Shown here: piece by piece, positions 6,471 to 15,091 of the stretch
Position numbering within the stretch: position 1 is the stretch's first letter
Layout: every line of letters begins with the position of its first letter
Assembly (NCBI GenBank): GCA_035264765.1
Contig: DATFPQ010000066.1
Coordinates: 1 to 19,856 of the forward strand
Reading direction: 5' to 3'
From: DATFPQ01 sp035264765
GTDB taxonomy: Bacteria; Actinomycetota; Actinomycetes; Actinomycetales; Angustibacteraceae
Length of the DNA stretch: 19,856 bases
Notes under the pieces: generated by a model
The model's input: only the letters and a program-made list of their open reading frames with translations
Told to the model about the DNA's origin: nothing
Databases searched by the model: none
Made by a program: the position numbers and the translations under genes

Positions 6471-6898
6471 TGCGACGCCTCAGCGCTCGACATGGCGCAG
6501 GTACTGCGGACCGTGGGGCAGCCGCGGTCGAGATGGCGATCCTGCTTCCAGTCCTGCTTCTCATCGTCTTCGGCATCATCGACTTCGGTCGCATGCTTAA
6601 CGCACAGATAGTCATCACGGAGGCGGCCCGGGAGGGCGCCCGGTGGTCCGCCCTCCGCCAAACGGCCCCCAGCCCGGCGGCGCGTGCCGTCACCGCAGCG
6701 GTCGGCCTGACTCCTGTCCCGGGCGCAACGGTGACTAGCTGCCCGGCCAGTCCTGCACCCACGGACCGGGCGACCGCAACCGTGACCTACCAGTTCACGT
6801 TCGTGACGCCGTTCAACGTGATCGGCGCAATGTTCGGAGGTGGGGGACCGAACACACGGACCCTCATCGGAACGGGAGTCATGCGATGCGGCGGTTGA
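6470..6898 (+). CDS. tadE: TadE-like minor pseudopilin
   Basis: This is a 142-residue TadE-family protein. A short basic N-terminus ends in DRG and is followed by AAAVEMAILLPVLLLIVFGI, which combines a prepilin-type cleavage site (Glu at +5) with the hydrophobic helix. The next stretch, IDFGRMLNAQIVITEAAREGAR, is the hallmark TadE segment. The extracytoplasmic part is about 95 residues with two cysteines. ATG at 6470 overlaps the pilin stop; a GTG at 6467 is also in frame. The 3' end overlaps the next gene by 13 bases. TadE proteins are processed like pilins and are needed for Flp pilus assembly as minor components. Confidence 0.92.
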   Translation: MRRLSARHGAGTADRGAAAVEMAILLPVLLLIVFGIIDFGRMLNAQIVITEAAREGARWSALRQTAPSPAARAVTAAVGLTPVPGATVTSCPASPAPTDRATATVTYQFTFVTPFNVIGAMFGGGGPNTRTLIGTGVMRCGG

Positions 6899-8022
6899 CC
6901 CGGCGACGACTCACCATGCGCTGGGCAAGCTTCCGCTCCGCGGAGGGTGACCGCGGCGCTGCCGCCCTGGTCGCCATTCTGCTCAGCAGCGGCGTGATCA
7001 TGGCCATGGCGGCCCTGGGGATTGACGTCGGTCAACTCTATGTCGAGCGTCGGCAGCTCCAGAGCGGTGCCGACGCCGCGGCGCTCGCCGTCGCGCAGGA
7101 CGCCGCCCGCGCCTGCACCGCGGGTACTTGCGCCCCAGCCGCGAGGGCTCAGGAGTACGCGGACCTCAACGCCGCGGACGGAGCGAGCGCCGTGCTCGAG
7201 GTCTGCGGTGTCGGCTGGGCTGCCGTCCCTGCCTGCGCAGGCCAGGGAACGCCGGAGCTCACCCGATGTGCCGTGCCGAGCGCAGGCGCCAATCACTGGG
7301 TACGCGTGCGCACCGGTACGCGCACGCCGGGTGGAGCCACGCTGCTGCCGGCGTCGTTCGCGCGGGTGCTTGCTGGAGGCGCCGCAGGCCGGCCGGTGTT
7401 CGCCTGTGGTCAGGCGGGCTGGGGTGCGCCGAGTTCCATAACCGCCACGCTGCCCCTGGCTCTGTCCTTGTGCGAGTGGACCAACTACACGGCCAACGGG
7501 ACGAGCTACGCGCCGCCGCCCCCGTACTCGACGTACCCGCTTTCCTACGAGCGCGCCATCTACTACCACGACACTACGGGCGCCGCGCACTGCGGGGCCG
7601 GCCCCTCAGGAGCGGACCTTCCGGGCGGCTTCGGTTGGCTCGCCACAGGATCCGGTACCTGTGAGGCGCAGATCAACGACCAGAACTGGGTCAACGCGAG
7701 TACGGGCAACGCCGTTCCCAACCAGTGCTCGTCCGCTGCCCTCGCTTCGATGCTCGGCACCATCGTGTACGTCCCGGTGTACGACAACGCGAGCGGGCTG
7801 ACCGGCAGCAACGGTTCCTACCACGTCAGCGGCTTCGGCGCCTTCTTCCTCACGGGCTTCAGCTTCCCCGGCGATCGACGCAACTCCATCGCCAGTGGAA
7901 CGCGCTACTGCACGCCGTCGCAGACCTGTGTCTACGGCTGGTTCACCCAAGGGCTGGCTCCCACCGGCGCGACCGGGACAGGCGTCGAGCGCGGCACCGC
8001 GTCCGTCCAACTCGTCGGCTGA
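6886..8022 (+). CDS. TadG-like pilus-assembly protein with a cysteine-rich ectodomain
   Basis: This 378-residue protein begins with a basic segment, then DRGAAALVAILLSSGVIMAMAALG, a membrane helix of TadE/TadG N-terminal type at about residues 22-46. The motif DVGQLYVERRQLQSGADAAALA follows, typical of the family. The remaining roughly 300 residues are predicted outside the membrane and are rich in Tyr, Ser, Thr and Asn. They contain twelve cysteines, enough for six disulfides. ATG at 6886 has GGGAG seven bases upstream and overlaps tadE; an ATG at 6916 is an alternative. The ectodomain has no domain I recognise. Related proteins are minor pilus or wall-anchoring components. A role as a tip or surface-interacting subunit is possible but inferred. 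Confidence 0.85.
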   Translation: MRRLTRRRLTMRWASFRSAEGDRGAAALVAILLSSGVIMAMAALGIDVGQLYVERRQLQSGADAAALAVAQDAARACTAGTCAPAARAQEYADLNAADGASAVLEVCGVGWAAVPACAGQGTPELTRCAVPSAGANHWVRVRTGTRTPGGATLLPASFARVLAGGAAGRPVFACGQAGWGAPSSITATLPLALSLCEWTNYTANGTSYAPPPPYSTYPLSYERAIYYHDTTGAAHCGAGPSGADLPGGFGWLATGSGTCEAQINDQNWVNASTGNAVPNQCSSAALASMLGTIVYVPVYDNASGLTGSNGSYHVSGFGAFFLTGFSFPGDRRNSIASGTRYCTPSQTCVYGWFTQGLAPTGATGTGVERGTASVQLVG

Positions 8023-8091
8023 TCTCTTGTGCACCTTGCGCCATCACATCGCACCGTCCGTCCATGACCACACCGACCGTGAGGGAAACCG

Positions 8092-8922
8092 ATGAAACGA
8101 CGACCGCTGGTCGCCATGGCGGCGCTGGTGATTGCGGCGCTCGGCACCGTTGCCGTGCTGATGTATGCCAAGAGCGCGGACCAGCGCGCCCTGCGCGGGC
8201 AGGAGGCGGTCAACGCTTTCGTCGTCCGCAAGGAGGTCCCCGCCGGCACCACGGCTCAGCAGGCCGTGGACGACGGGCTCATCGTGCGTGAGCTCATCGC
8301 CCGCCGCGCCCTCCCCGGGGACACCCTGACCGACGTCGACCGGACCTACGGTGTGCTCTTGGCGACCAGCACCCTGCAGCCCGGCGAGCTGGTGCTCCGG
8401 TCTCGCTTCTCGGCCAAGACAGCCGGAGACGGGGCCCTGATCGTGCCCGCCGGCAAGATGGCCGTGTCGGTGCCGCTCGACGACGCCTCGCACGTCGGAT
8501 CGTTCGTGGTTGCCGGGTCGAAGATCGCGGTCTTCGACACGTTCAACATCCAGGAGAAGGTCAAGTCGGGTAACACGCCGGCCGGTGACCACCTTCAGGA
8601 CAAGCACGAGTTCAAGCGGGCCACCCGGCTGCTCCTGCCCAGCGTGGACGTGCTGGCGGTCGGAGCCGCGACGACGGCGCCCGGCGCGGACCAGAGCTCG
8701 GGCAAGGGCTCCGCGGACGCCACCCAGAACGTGTCGGCCAGCTCGCCCGCTGCGGGGACGACGACGCTCGTCACGCTCGCGGTCAGCCAGGAGCAGGCAC
8801 AGAAGCTGATCCACGGGAGCCGCACAGGCACCCTCACCTTCACCCTGCTCGGCTCCGGTACCGCCGGAACGCCGGGCGCCGGGATCGACGACCCCCACCT
8901 GTTCGAGGAGAGTGCACGATGA
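8092..8922 (+). CDS. cpaB: CpaB/RcpC family pilus assembly protein (SAF domain)
   Basis: This 276-residue protein has one N-terminal membrane helix (about residues 7-25). A SAF domain follows (about 40-105), recognisable from VRKEVPAGTTAQQAVDDG and the later LQPGELVLRSRF. Residues from about 108 onward match the RcpC-type region, with MAVSVPLDDASHVGSFVVAGSKI. A Ser/Gly/Ala-rich linker near 205-225 separates it from the last beta strands. GAGGG lies six bases before the ATG. In secretin-bearing bacteria this family works at the outer-membrane channel; in a Gram-positive host it presumably shapes the wall-side exit path of the pilus. The stop overlaps the cpaE start (ATGA). The 69 bases before the gene hold nothing I recognise. 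Confidence 0.9.
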   Translation: MKRRPLVAMAALVIAALGTVAVLMYAKSADQRALRGQEAVNAFVVRKEVPAGTTAQQAVDDGLIVRELIARRALPGDTLTDVDRTYGVLLATSTLQPGELVLRSRFSAKTAGDGALIVPAGKMAVSVPLDDASHVGSFVVAGSKIAVFDTFNIQEKVKSGNTPAGDHLQDKHEFKRATRLLLPSVDVLAVGAATTAPGADQSSGKGSADATQNVSASSPAAGTTTLVTLAVSQEQAQKLIHGSRTGTLTFTLLGSGTAGTPGAGIDDPHLFEESAR

Positions 8923-10139
8923 CGCTGCTGCTGGAACCGGACTCATCCGTCGCCGAGGTCGTGGCCTTCGCTGTCGGCACCGACGTCGCGGTTCTCGACG
9001 TCACTCCCGAGGTGGTGCGACGCCTCGAGCACGACCCCGAGGAGCTCCTCGTCGTCGTCGGACCCACGGTCGACCTGCAGCTGGCCCTGGAGCTGGCCGA
9101 GACGTTGCAGGTCAGCCGACCGCACGTCGGCGTGGTGCTCATGCGGTCGCGCATCGACGTGGCCGTGCTGGGGCAGGCGCTGCGTGCCGGGGTCCGCGAG
9201 GTCGTGACGCCGGACGACCTGGCTGCGCTCGGCGCGGCCTGCAGCCGGTCGATGGAGATCTCCCGGCGCCAGGCAGGGGCGGCCGGAGCGTCCGCGCAGA
9301 GCCGTCCCGAGGGCCGCGTGGTGACCGTCTTCTCCGCCAAGGGAGGGTGCGGGAAGACCACCGTGGCCACGAACCTGGCGACGGCTCTAGCGGGGGGCGG
9401 CGCTCACAGCGTGTGCCTGATCGACCTCGACCTGGCCTTCGGAGACGTTGGCATCGCCCTGCAGCTGGTGCCCACTCGCACCATGACGGATGCGGCGGCC
9501 ATGCTCGGCTCCATCGACGAGCAAGGGGTGCGCTCGTTGGTGACGCCGCACAGCCGTGGTCTCGACGCGCTGCTCGCCCCGCTGGAGCCGGGCGAGATCG
9601 AGCGGATCGACGCGAAGGTTGTCGGCGAGCTGGTCCGCGTGCTCCGCCGCATGTACGACTTCGTCGTCATCGACACGCCGCCGGCGTTCAGCGACCACGT
9701 CCTGGCCGCCTTCGACGCGTCCGACTGCATCGTCCTGCTGGCCACGCTTGACGTGCCGGCGTTGAAGAACCTCCGCCTCACCCTGGAGATGCTCGACCTG
9801 CTGGGCTACCCGCGGAGCAGCTGGCTCGTCACCCTCAACCGGTCGGACAGCAAGGTGGGTCTCACCCTCGACGAGGTGGAGCGGACCTTGAAAAGCCCCG
9901 TGGCCCTGCAGATCCCGTCGAGCCGATCGGTGTCGGCGTCGATCAACAGGGGCGTGCCCCTGGTCCTCGACGAACCGGGCCACCCCGTCAGCCAGGCCGT
10001 TCGCCGGATGGCCGAGATGGTTGTCGACCGGGTCGGGAGGGCGCAGGTGAACGGTGCGCCGGCGAACGAGCGCACGGGACCCCTCCACCTCAAGCCGCGC
10101 AGGTCTCTCGCCCTGCTTCGCCGTGGTGGTGGGCGATGA
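8919..10139 (+). CDS. cpaE: CpaE/TadZ pilus-localising ATPase (MinD/ParA type)
   Basis: This 406-residue protein begins with a receiver-like domain (about residues 1-115) that has the fold pattern but no clear phospho-acceptor aspartate. A MinD/ParA ATPase domain follows. Its deviant Walker A motif is FSAKGGCGKTT with the signature lysine Lys141 and Lys146. CLIDLDLAFGD follows near 166-175, and the switch motif VVIDTPPAFSD is visible further on. Members of this family place the Tad machinery at the correct site in the cell and sit on the cytoplasmic membrane face. GAGGAG lies eight bases before the ATG. The gene overlaps both neighbours by four bases. The C-terminus is basic, which may help membrane or partner contact. 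Confidence 0.93.
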   Translation: MTLLLEPDSSVAEVVAFAVGTDVAVLDVTPEVVRRLEHDPEELLVVVGPTVDLQLALELAETLQVSRPHVGVVLMRSRIDVAVLGQALRAGVREVVTPDDLAALGAACSRSMEISRRQAGAAGASAQSRPEGRVVTVFSAKGGCGKTTVATNLATALAGGGAHSVCLIDLDLAFGDVGIALQLVPTRTMTDAAAMLGSIDEQGVRSLVTPHSRGLDALLAPLEPGEIERIDAKVVGELVRVLRRMYDFVVIDTPPAFSDHVLAAFDASDCIVLLATLDVPALKNLRLTLEMLDLLGYPRSSWLVTLNRSDSKVGLTLDEVERTLKSPVALQIPSSRSVSASINRGVPLVLDEPGHPVSQAVRRMAEMVVDRVGRAQVNGAPANERTGPLHLKPRRSLALLRRGGGR

Positions 10140-11506
10140 GCCTCACCGCTCGAATCGAGCAGGCGCGCAAGCCCCTGCTCACCCAGACGTCGCCGACCGC
10201 AAGCAATGTGGCGGAAGCTCGCCACGACCCCTTCGCGACGGTCAAGGCGAGTGTGCATCAGGGCCTGCTGGACAGCCTGGGCCCCAAACTCTACGACCCG
10301 CGCCTGGAGCAGTCCGAGCTGGACCAGCAGGTGCGCCAGACCTTGCAGGCAGTGCTCGAGGAGACGGAGGCCCCGCTCTCCGCCTCCGACCGGGCCCGGG
10401 TGGCCCAGGAGGTGGCCGACGAGATCCTCGGCCACGGCCCGCTCGAGCCGCTGCTCCGCGACCCCGACATCAGCGAGATCATGGTCAACGGTCCGCGCCG
10501 CATCTTCGTTGAGCGCGGCGGCCGGTTGCACGAGGTGGATGCCCAGTTCACCAGCGAGACGCACCTTCGCCGCACGATCGACAAGATCGTCGGGCGGGTG
10601 GGCCGCAGGGTCGACGAGGCGAGCCCGATGGTGGACGCCCGGCTGCTCGACGGCAGCCGGGTCAACGCCGTGGTGACGCCGATCGCTCTGGACGGCGCCA
10701 TGCTCACGATCCGCAAGTTCGCCGCCGACCCCTTCGGCGCCGACGACCTGGTCGCCTTCGGCACCATGACGCCCGTCGTCGGCCAGTTCCTGGAGGCGTG
10801 CGTCCGCGGGCGCATGAACGTGCTGATCAGCGGGGGTACCGGCAGCGGAAAGACGACGACGCTCAACGTGCTGTCCGGCTTCATCCCGGAGGACGAGCGG
10901 ATCGTCACGATCGAGGACGCCGCAGAGCTGCAGCTGCGTCAACGGCACGTGGTGCGCCTGGAGTCCAGGCCTCCGAACGTCGAGGGCGCCGGCGCGGTGA
11001 GTATCCGGGACCTCGTGCGTAACGCCCTCCGCATGCGCCCCGACCGCGTGGTCGTCGGCGAGGTCCGTGACGGCGCGGCCCTGGACATGTTGCAGGCGAT
11101 GAACACCGGACACGACGGGTCGATCACCACGGTGCACGCCAACTCGGCCCGCGACTCGCTGGCCCGCCTCGAGACCATGGTGCTGATGGCCGGCGTGGAC
11201 CTGCCGGTACGGGCCATCCGGGAGCAGGTCGCCAGTGCGATCGACCTGATCGTGCACCAGAGCCGGCTCAAGGACGGGTCGCGGCGGATCGTGAGCGTCA
11301 GCGAGGTCGTCGGCATGGAGGGCGACATCATCACCCTGCAGGACCTGTTCAGCTTCGACTACAAGGCCGGGCAGGACGAGGCCGGCCGGTTCAGAGGCCG
11401 GTTGGCCTCGACCGGCCTGCGTCCGCGGCTGACGGACAAGCTCGAGGACGTCGGCATCGCGCTCCCGCCGTCTATGTTCGCGTTCTCCGACCTCCCGGGC
11501 CGATGA
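10136..11506 (+). CDS. cpaF: CpaF/TadA secretion ATPase
   Basis: This 456-residue protein is the motor that powers Flp pilus extension and possibly retraction. The N-terminal domain (to about residue 200) includes the family stretch LGHGPLEPLLRDPDISEIMV. The ATPase core carries Walker A GGTGSGKT (233-240), TIEDAAELQL near 258-267, the Walker B-type segment RVVVGEVRDGAALDML with Glu309, and the His box GSITTVHANS (328-337). All catalytic motifs look intact and the length is usual for the family. It is soluble and docks on TadB/TadC at the membrane. It overlaps both neighbouring genes by four bases, consistent with fixed stoichiometry. Confidence 0.96.
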   Translation: MSLTARIEQARKPLLTQTSPTASNVAEARHDPFATVKASVHQGLLDSLGPKLYDPRLEQSELDQQVRQTLQAVLEETEAPLSASDRARVAQEVADEILGHGPLEPLLRDPDISEIMVNGPRRIFVERGGRLHEVDAQFTSETHLRRTIDKIVGRVGRRVDEASPMVDARLLDGSRVNAVVTPIALDGAMLTIRKFAADPFGADDLVAFGTMTPVVGQFLEACVRGRMNVLISGGTGSGKTTTLNVLSGFIPEDERIVTIEDAAELQLRQRHVVRLESRPPNVEGAGAVSIRDLVRNALRMRPDRVVVGEVRDGAALDMLQAMNTGHDGSITTVHANSARDSLARLETMVLMAGVDLPVRAIREQVASAIDLIVHQSRLKDGSRRIVSVSEVVGMEGDIITLQDLFSFDYKAGQDEAGRFRGRLASTGLRPRLTDKLEDVGIALPPSMFAFSDLPGR

Positions 11507-13398
11507 GGACCGTGCTAAGCCGCCTGGCGACCGCCGCCGCCGCGGCGTCAGTGCTGCTTGTGCCCGCCGCGACGGCGTACGCCGAAGGCGCGGCGCAGGT
11601 GACTGACAGCCGCGTCAACGGTTCGCAGCTGTCGCTGACGGTCCGCGTGAACGGTGTCCCCGCCGGGCGGTCACTGGACGGCAACCTCACGCGGGTCCGG
11701 GTCAACGGGGTTCCACTCCCGGCTCAGGTCCGGACAACCGATAGCGCGGCAGCCCCGGCGGGCAGGGCCGTCGTGGTGGTCGACGCCAGTGGCTCGATGG
11801 GAAAGGACGGCATCGCAGCTGCTCGGGTGGCGGCCGGCGCCTTCGCCCGCCGCGTGGCACACGACGTCCCCGTAGGGCTGATCCGCTTCAGCGACCGCCC
11901 CGACCTCCTGGTGGCTCCGACCACCGATCGGTTGCGGTTGCAGGCGGGCCTGCGTCTCCTGAAGCCTCAGAACGGCACCGCTCTCTACGACGCCGTGTCC
12001 ATGGCCGTCAGGACGGCCGGTCGGGACGGCTCGGTCGTCGTGCTGAGTGACGGTGCCGACACGACCAGCCGGGCATCCTTGGGCAACGCGCTGAGCACGG
12101 TGCGCGCCTCCGGTGTCTCGGTGAGCACGGTCGCGTTCCGGACGCCGGGCGCCTTGCGCTCACCGCTGGAACAGCTGGCCGGCGCAGGTGGGGGACGCGT
12201 CGTTGCAGCCGATGCCGCCCAGTCCCTGGCGGATGCCTTCACACGTGCCGCCGCCGCCGTCCCAGCGCTGCAGTTCGTCACCGTCGGCCTGCCAGACGGC
12301 ACCCGTCAAGGCTCTGTCGAGGTGACCGTCTCCGACCGCAGCTCGAGCTGGGTAGCCCGCGGCTCCTTCCCCGGGGTCGGTTCCGCCGGGCAGCTTCCGA
12401 CCACCATGGTGAGGCCGGGCCACTGGTACACGTCCCTGTGGACGTTGGTGCCGGTCGTGTTTCTTGCTGTGCTGGTGCTTGCCTGGCTCGCCATTCCGGC
12501 TCCCGCATCGGTGGCGTCCCGCCGTGAGCAGGCCCTGGCTGCGTACACCATGAATGGTCGCCGCTCCGCCGACGAGCGCGGTGACGCCGACGGCGCCAAA
12601 GCCGCATCAACCATTGTCAACCTGTTCGAAAGGCTGTTGCAGGCCCGCGGCTCAGGGGCGCGCATCGCAGAGGGTCTCGACCGCGCCGGGTCCAGGCTTC
12701 GGCCCGCCGAGTGGCTGGTGATCCGCGCGTGCGTGTGTGCGGGGCTGGTGGCCGGTGTGACACTTCTCGGTGGTCACATTCTGCTGGGCCTGGTCGTGGG
12801 GGTCATCGGTGGCTGGCTGGGCACGTTCGCCTGGCTGCGCCTGCGTCAGAACCGGCGCACTCGAGCCTTCGCCGACGCCTTGCCGGACACGCTGCAGCTG
12901 GTCGCGAGCAGCCTCAAGACCGGGTTCTCGTTGCCGCAGGCACTGGACGCCGCGCAGCAGGACGGCGTGCAGCCCATCGCCGGCGAGCTCGGTCGAGCGC
13001 TGGCGGCCGCTCGGATCGGTGCACCGCTCGAGGACGAGCTGGAGGAGGTGGCACGGCGCATGCGGAACGAGGACTGGCGCTGGGCGGTAATGGCCATCCG
13101 GATTCAGCGGTCGGTCGGCGGCAACCTGGCCGAGGTGCTCCTGACGACGGTGAAGACGCTGCGGGAGCGAGCGGCCACACGTCGTCAGGTCCGTGCGCTC
13201 TCCGCGGAGGGGTTGTTGTCGGCGTACATCCTTGTCGGGCTGCCGATCTTCGTCACGATGATCCTGCTCATATTCCGCCGCGAGTACCTGCGTCCGCTAT
13301 GGACGAGCGTCCCCGGCGTGCTCATGGTCGCCGGATCACTGGTGATGCTCGGTGTCGGTGCGCTGTGGATGCGCAAGGTTGTCAAGGTGGAGGTCTGA
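11503..13398 (+). CDS. tadB: TadB-type platform protein fused to an N-terminal von Willebrand factor A domain
   Basis: This 631-residue protein is a fusion. Residues 1-27 are a signal sequence ending ATAYA. After a short beta-rich segment, residues about 88-255 form a VWA domain with the metal site DASGSMG (Asp94, Ser96, Ser98), Thr159 in NGTALYDA and Asp183 in VLSDGAD. A membrane helix (about 311-332) then leads to the TadB part: two helices (about 404-422 and 424-446), the T2SSF domain (about 455-570, with ADALPDTLQLVASSLKTGFS), and two closing helices (573-592, 603-622). TadB is the inner-membrane platform that couples the CpaF motor to pilin assembly. The VWA domain would lie outside the membrane, where it could bind pilus or wall proteins through a divalent metal. 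A plain TadB is about half this length. The gene starts within an ATGA overlap. Confidence 0.93.
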   Translation: MRTVLSRLATAAAAASVLLVPAATAYAEGAAQVTDSRVNGSQLSLTVRVNGVPAGRSLDGNLTRVRVNGVPLPAQVRTTDSAAAPAGRAVVVVDASGSMGKDGIAAARVAAGAFARRVAHDVPVGLIRFSDRPDLLVAPTTDRLRLQAGLRLLKPQNGTALYDAVSMAVRTAGRDGSVVVLSDGADTTSRASLGNALSTVRASGVSVSTVAFRTPGALRSPLEQLAGAGGGRVVAADAAQSLADAFTRAAAAVPALQFVTVGLPDGTRQGSVEVTVSDRSSSWVARGSFPGVGSAGQLPTTMVRPGHWYTSLWTLVPVVFLAVLVLAWLAIPAPASVASRREQALAAYTMNGRRSADERGDADGAKAASTIVNLFERLLQARGSGARIAEGLDRAGSRLRPAEWLVIRACVCAGLVAGVTLLGGHILLGLVVGVIGGWLGTFAWLRLRQNRRTRAFADALPDTLQLVASSLKTGFSLPQALDAAQQDGVQPIAGELGRALAAARIGAPLEDELEEVARRMRNEDWRWAVMAIRIQRSVGGNLAEVLLTTVKTLRERAATRRQVRALSAEGLLSAYILVGLPIFVTMILLIFRREYLRPLWTSVPGVLMVAGSLVMLGVGALWMRKVVKVEV

Positions 13399-13399
13399 C

Positions 13400-14329
13400 A
13401 TGCCTGAGTCCCTGGTGCCTCTCGTCGGCGCCTCGCTCGTCTTCATCGGGCTGGCCGCGGCAGCCGTCGTGCTGCTGCGCTCGTCGGCCGAGCCGACGGG
13501 TGTAGCCCGATCCTTGATGGTCATCGAGAAGCTTCATCCCGGGCGCGGCGTCGCCCTGGCTGACATGCCGGCGTCCGAGCGGCTGCTGAAGCCTCTTGTG
13601 CGAAGGCTCGCCTGGCTTGCTCGTCGATTGACACCCGCCGGTACACCCGCCCGGCTGCAGCGGCGGCTCGACCTGGCGGGCAACCCCAGCCGCTGGAGCG
13701 TCGAAGGGATGCTCGCCGTCAAGGCGGGTGGTCTGGTGGCGGGTGCCCTGTTCGGGAGCCTCGTCGCGTTACGAGCCGGCGGCGCGATCGGCGTCGCCTG
13801 GACGGCTGTCCTTGCCGCCGCTGGCTTCTGGGTCCCGGACCTACTGCTGTACAACGCCGGGCTCAAGCGGCAGCAGACCTTGCGGCGGACCGTGCCCGAC
13901 GCGCTCGACATGCTGACCGTGTGCGTCGAGGCGGGCCTCGGCTTCGATGCCGGGCTCGCGCAGGTGTCCCGGAACACCAGCGGTGCCATCGCCGGCGAGT
14001 TCGCCCGCCTGCTCCAAGAGATGCGCATCGGCAAGACCCGCATAGCCGCCTTCAAGGACATGGCGGCGCGGACGACCGTCCCGGAGCTGCACATCTTCGT
14101 CGCGGCTCTCGTCCAGTCCGACAAGCTCGGGATCCCGGTGGCGGCAGTGCTTCGCGAGCAGTCGCACGAGATGCGCCTCAAGCGCCGCCAGCGGGCCGAG
14201 GAGCAGGCCCAGAAGGTCCCCATCAAGATCCTCTTCCCGATGCTCCTGTGCATCTTCCCGTCGTTGTTCGTGGTCGTCATCGGTCCAGCTGCCCTCCAGA
14301 TGGCCCGCACCTTCATGGCGACGCCATGA
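13400..14329 (+). CDS. tadC: TadC platform protein
   Basis: This 309-residue protein is the second membrane platform subunit of the Tad machine and is expected to pair with TadB. An N-terminal membrane helix (about residues 5-27) is followed by a cytoplasmic stretch, then two helices near 105-147. The T2SSF domain contains VPDALDMLTVCVEAGLGFDAG and LGIPVAAVLREQSHEMRLKRR. A C-terminal helix (LLCIFPSLFVVVIG) closes the protein. ATG at 13400 lies one base after the tadB stop with GGAGG seven bases upstream, so the open frame before it is not used. The stop overlaps the next start (ATGA). Length and motif order are normal. Confidence 0.94.
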   Translation: MPESLVPLVGASLVFIGLAAAAVVLLRSSAEPTGVARSLMVIEKLHPGRGVALADMPASERLLKPLVRRLAWLARRLTPAGTPARLQRRLDLAGNPSRWSVEGMLAVKAGGLVAGALFGSLVALRAGGAIGVAWTAVLAAAGFWVPDLLLYNAGLKRQQTLRRTVPDALDMLTVCVEAGLGFDAGLAQVSRNTSGAIAGEFARLLQEMRIGKTRIAAFKDMAARTTVPELHIFVAALVQSDKLGIPVAAVLREQSHEMRLKRRQRAEEQAQKVPIKILFPMLLCIFPSLFVVVIGPAALQMARTFMATP

Positions 14330-15009
14330 CCACCCTGACGCGCCCCCTGACTCGCACCGGTGAGCGCCCACGAGCAGATCTCGTGCGAGTGGTGATGGCG
14401 GGCCTGTTCGTCCTGATGGCGGCAGGCAACGCCTTCTCCCTCGTGCACCGCCTACAGGTGCCCGAGGTCTCCGCGCCGCGACGTGTCAGCGATGTGCTCG
14501 CCAGCGTGCTGACGCTCGCGTTCTGCGGCCTGGTGGTGCGCGCCTACCTGCGCCGGGGCCCCGCCACCGCCACCGACCGCAACCCGCTCGTCTGGCTGGC
14601 CGCACCCGCTGGCACGCTGCTGCCCATGGTGCTGGGGGCTGTGCCGCCTCGACCGGGTGGCGCCTTTCGCACCGTGGCTGAGCTCGCTCTCACGCTGTCC
14701 GGTCTGCTGTTCTCCGTCTGGGCGGTGCGCTCCCTGGCAACCAACCTCAGCGTCGTGCCGCAGGCGCGCGGAGTCGTGACGTCCGGACCGTACCGGTGGG
14801 TCCGCCACCCGCTCTACCTCGGGGAAATCGTCGGCGTGGCTGGGATGGCGCTGCACGTGGGGCGGACCTGGGCGCTGGCGCTCTTGCTGGCCGAGGTTGG
14901 CCTGCAGATGTACCGCGCGCATCGCGAAGAGCAGTTGCTGGCTCGTGAGCTGCACGGCTACGCCGACTACGCCGCACGCACCAGCAGGGTCATCCCTGGC
15001 ATCTGGTGA
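14326..15009 (+). CDS. ICMT/PEMT-like integral-membrane methyltransferase
   Basis: This 227-residue membrane protein has four or more hydrophobic segments. It carries the signature of the isoprenylcysteine carboxyl methyltransferase and phospholipid methyltransferase group: GPYRWVRHPLYLGEIVG at residues 154-170 and RAHREEQLLARELHGYADY at 197-215. These motifs bind S-adenosylmethionine and the substrate head group. It begins inside the tadC stop codon (ATGA), so it belongs to the pilus operon and is its last gene. The substrate is unknown. Options are a membrane lipid, a prenylated or lipidated protein, or pilin itself; none can be chosen from sequence. Bacterial members of this fold are often misnamed as protein methyltransferases. 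Confidence 0.85.
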   Translation: MTTLTRPLTRTGERPRADLVRVVMAGLFVLMAAGNAFSLVHRLQVPEVSAPRRVSDVLASVLTLAFCGLVVRAYLRRGPATATDRNPLVWLAAPAGTLLPMVLGAVPPRPGGAFRTVAELALTLSGLLFSVWAVRSLATNLSVVPQARGVVTSGPYRWVRHPLYLGEIVGVAGMALHVGRTWALALLLAEVGLQMYRAHREEQLLARELHGYADYAARTSRVIPGIW

Positions 15010-15050
15010 ACCCGCCGACAATGGACGCAGGACGAGATCCTGGTGGCCGG

Positions 15051-15069
15051 GGCGACTGGTTGAGTCGCC
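15051..15069. terminator. Bidirectional hairpin between convergent genes
   Basis: GGCGACT (15051-15057) pairs perfectly with AGTCGCC (15063-15069) across the loop GGTTG. It lies 41 bases after the methyltransferase stop and 22 bases after the stop of the oppositely oriented microprotein gene, so it can serve both transcripts. Confidence 0.5.
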
Positions 15070-15091
15070 GCTGCAGGCGCGATGAACTCAG

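Noticed and set aside
9806..11257. 483-codon minus-strand frame
   Set aside because: It is antisense to cpaE and cpaF, which have all their ATPase motifs. No independent evidence of coding.
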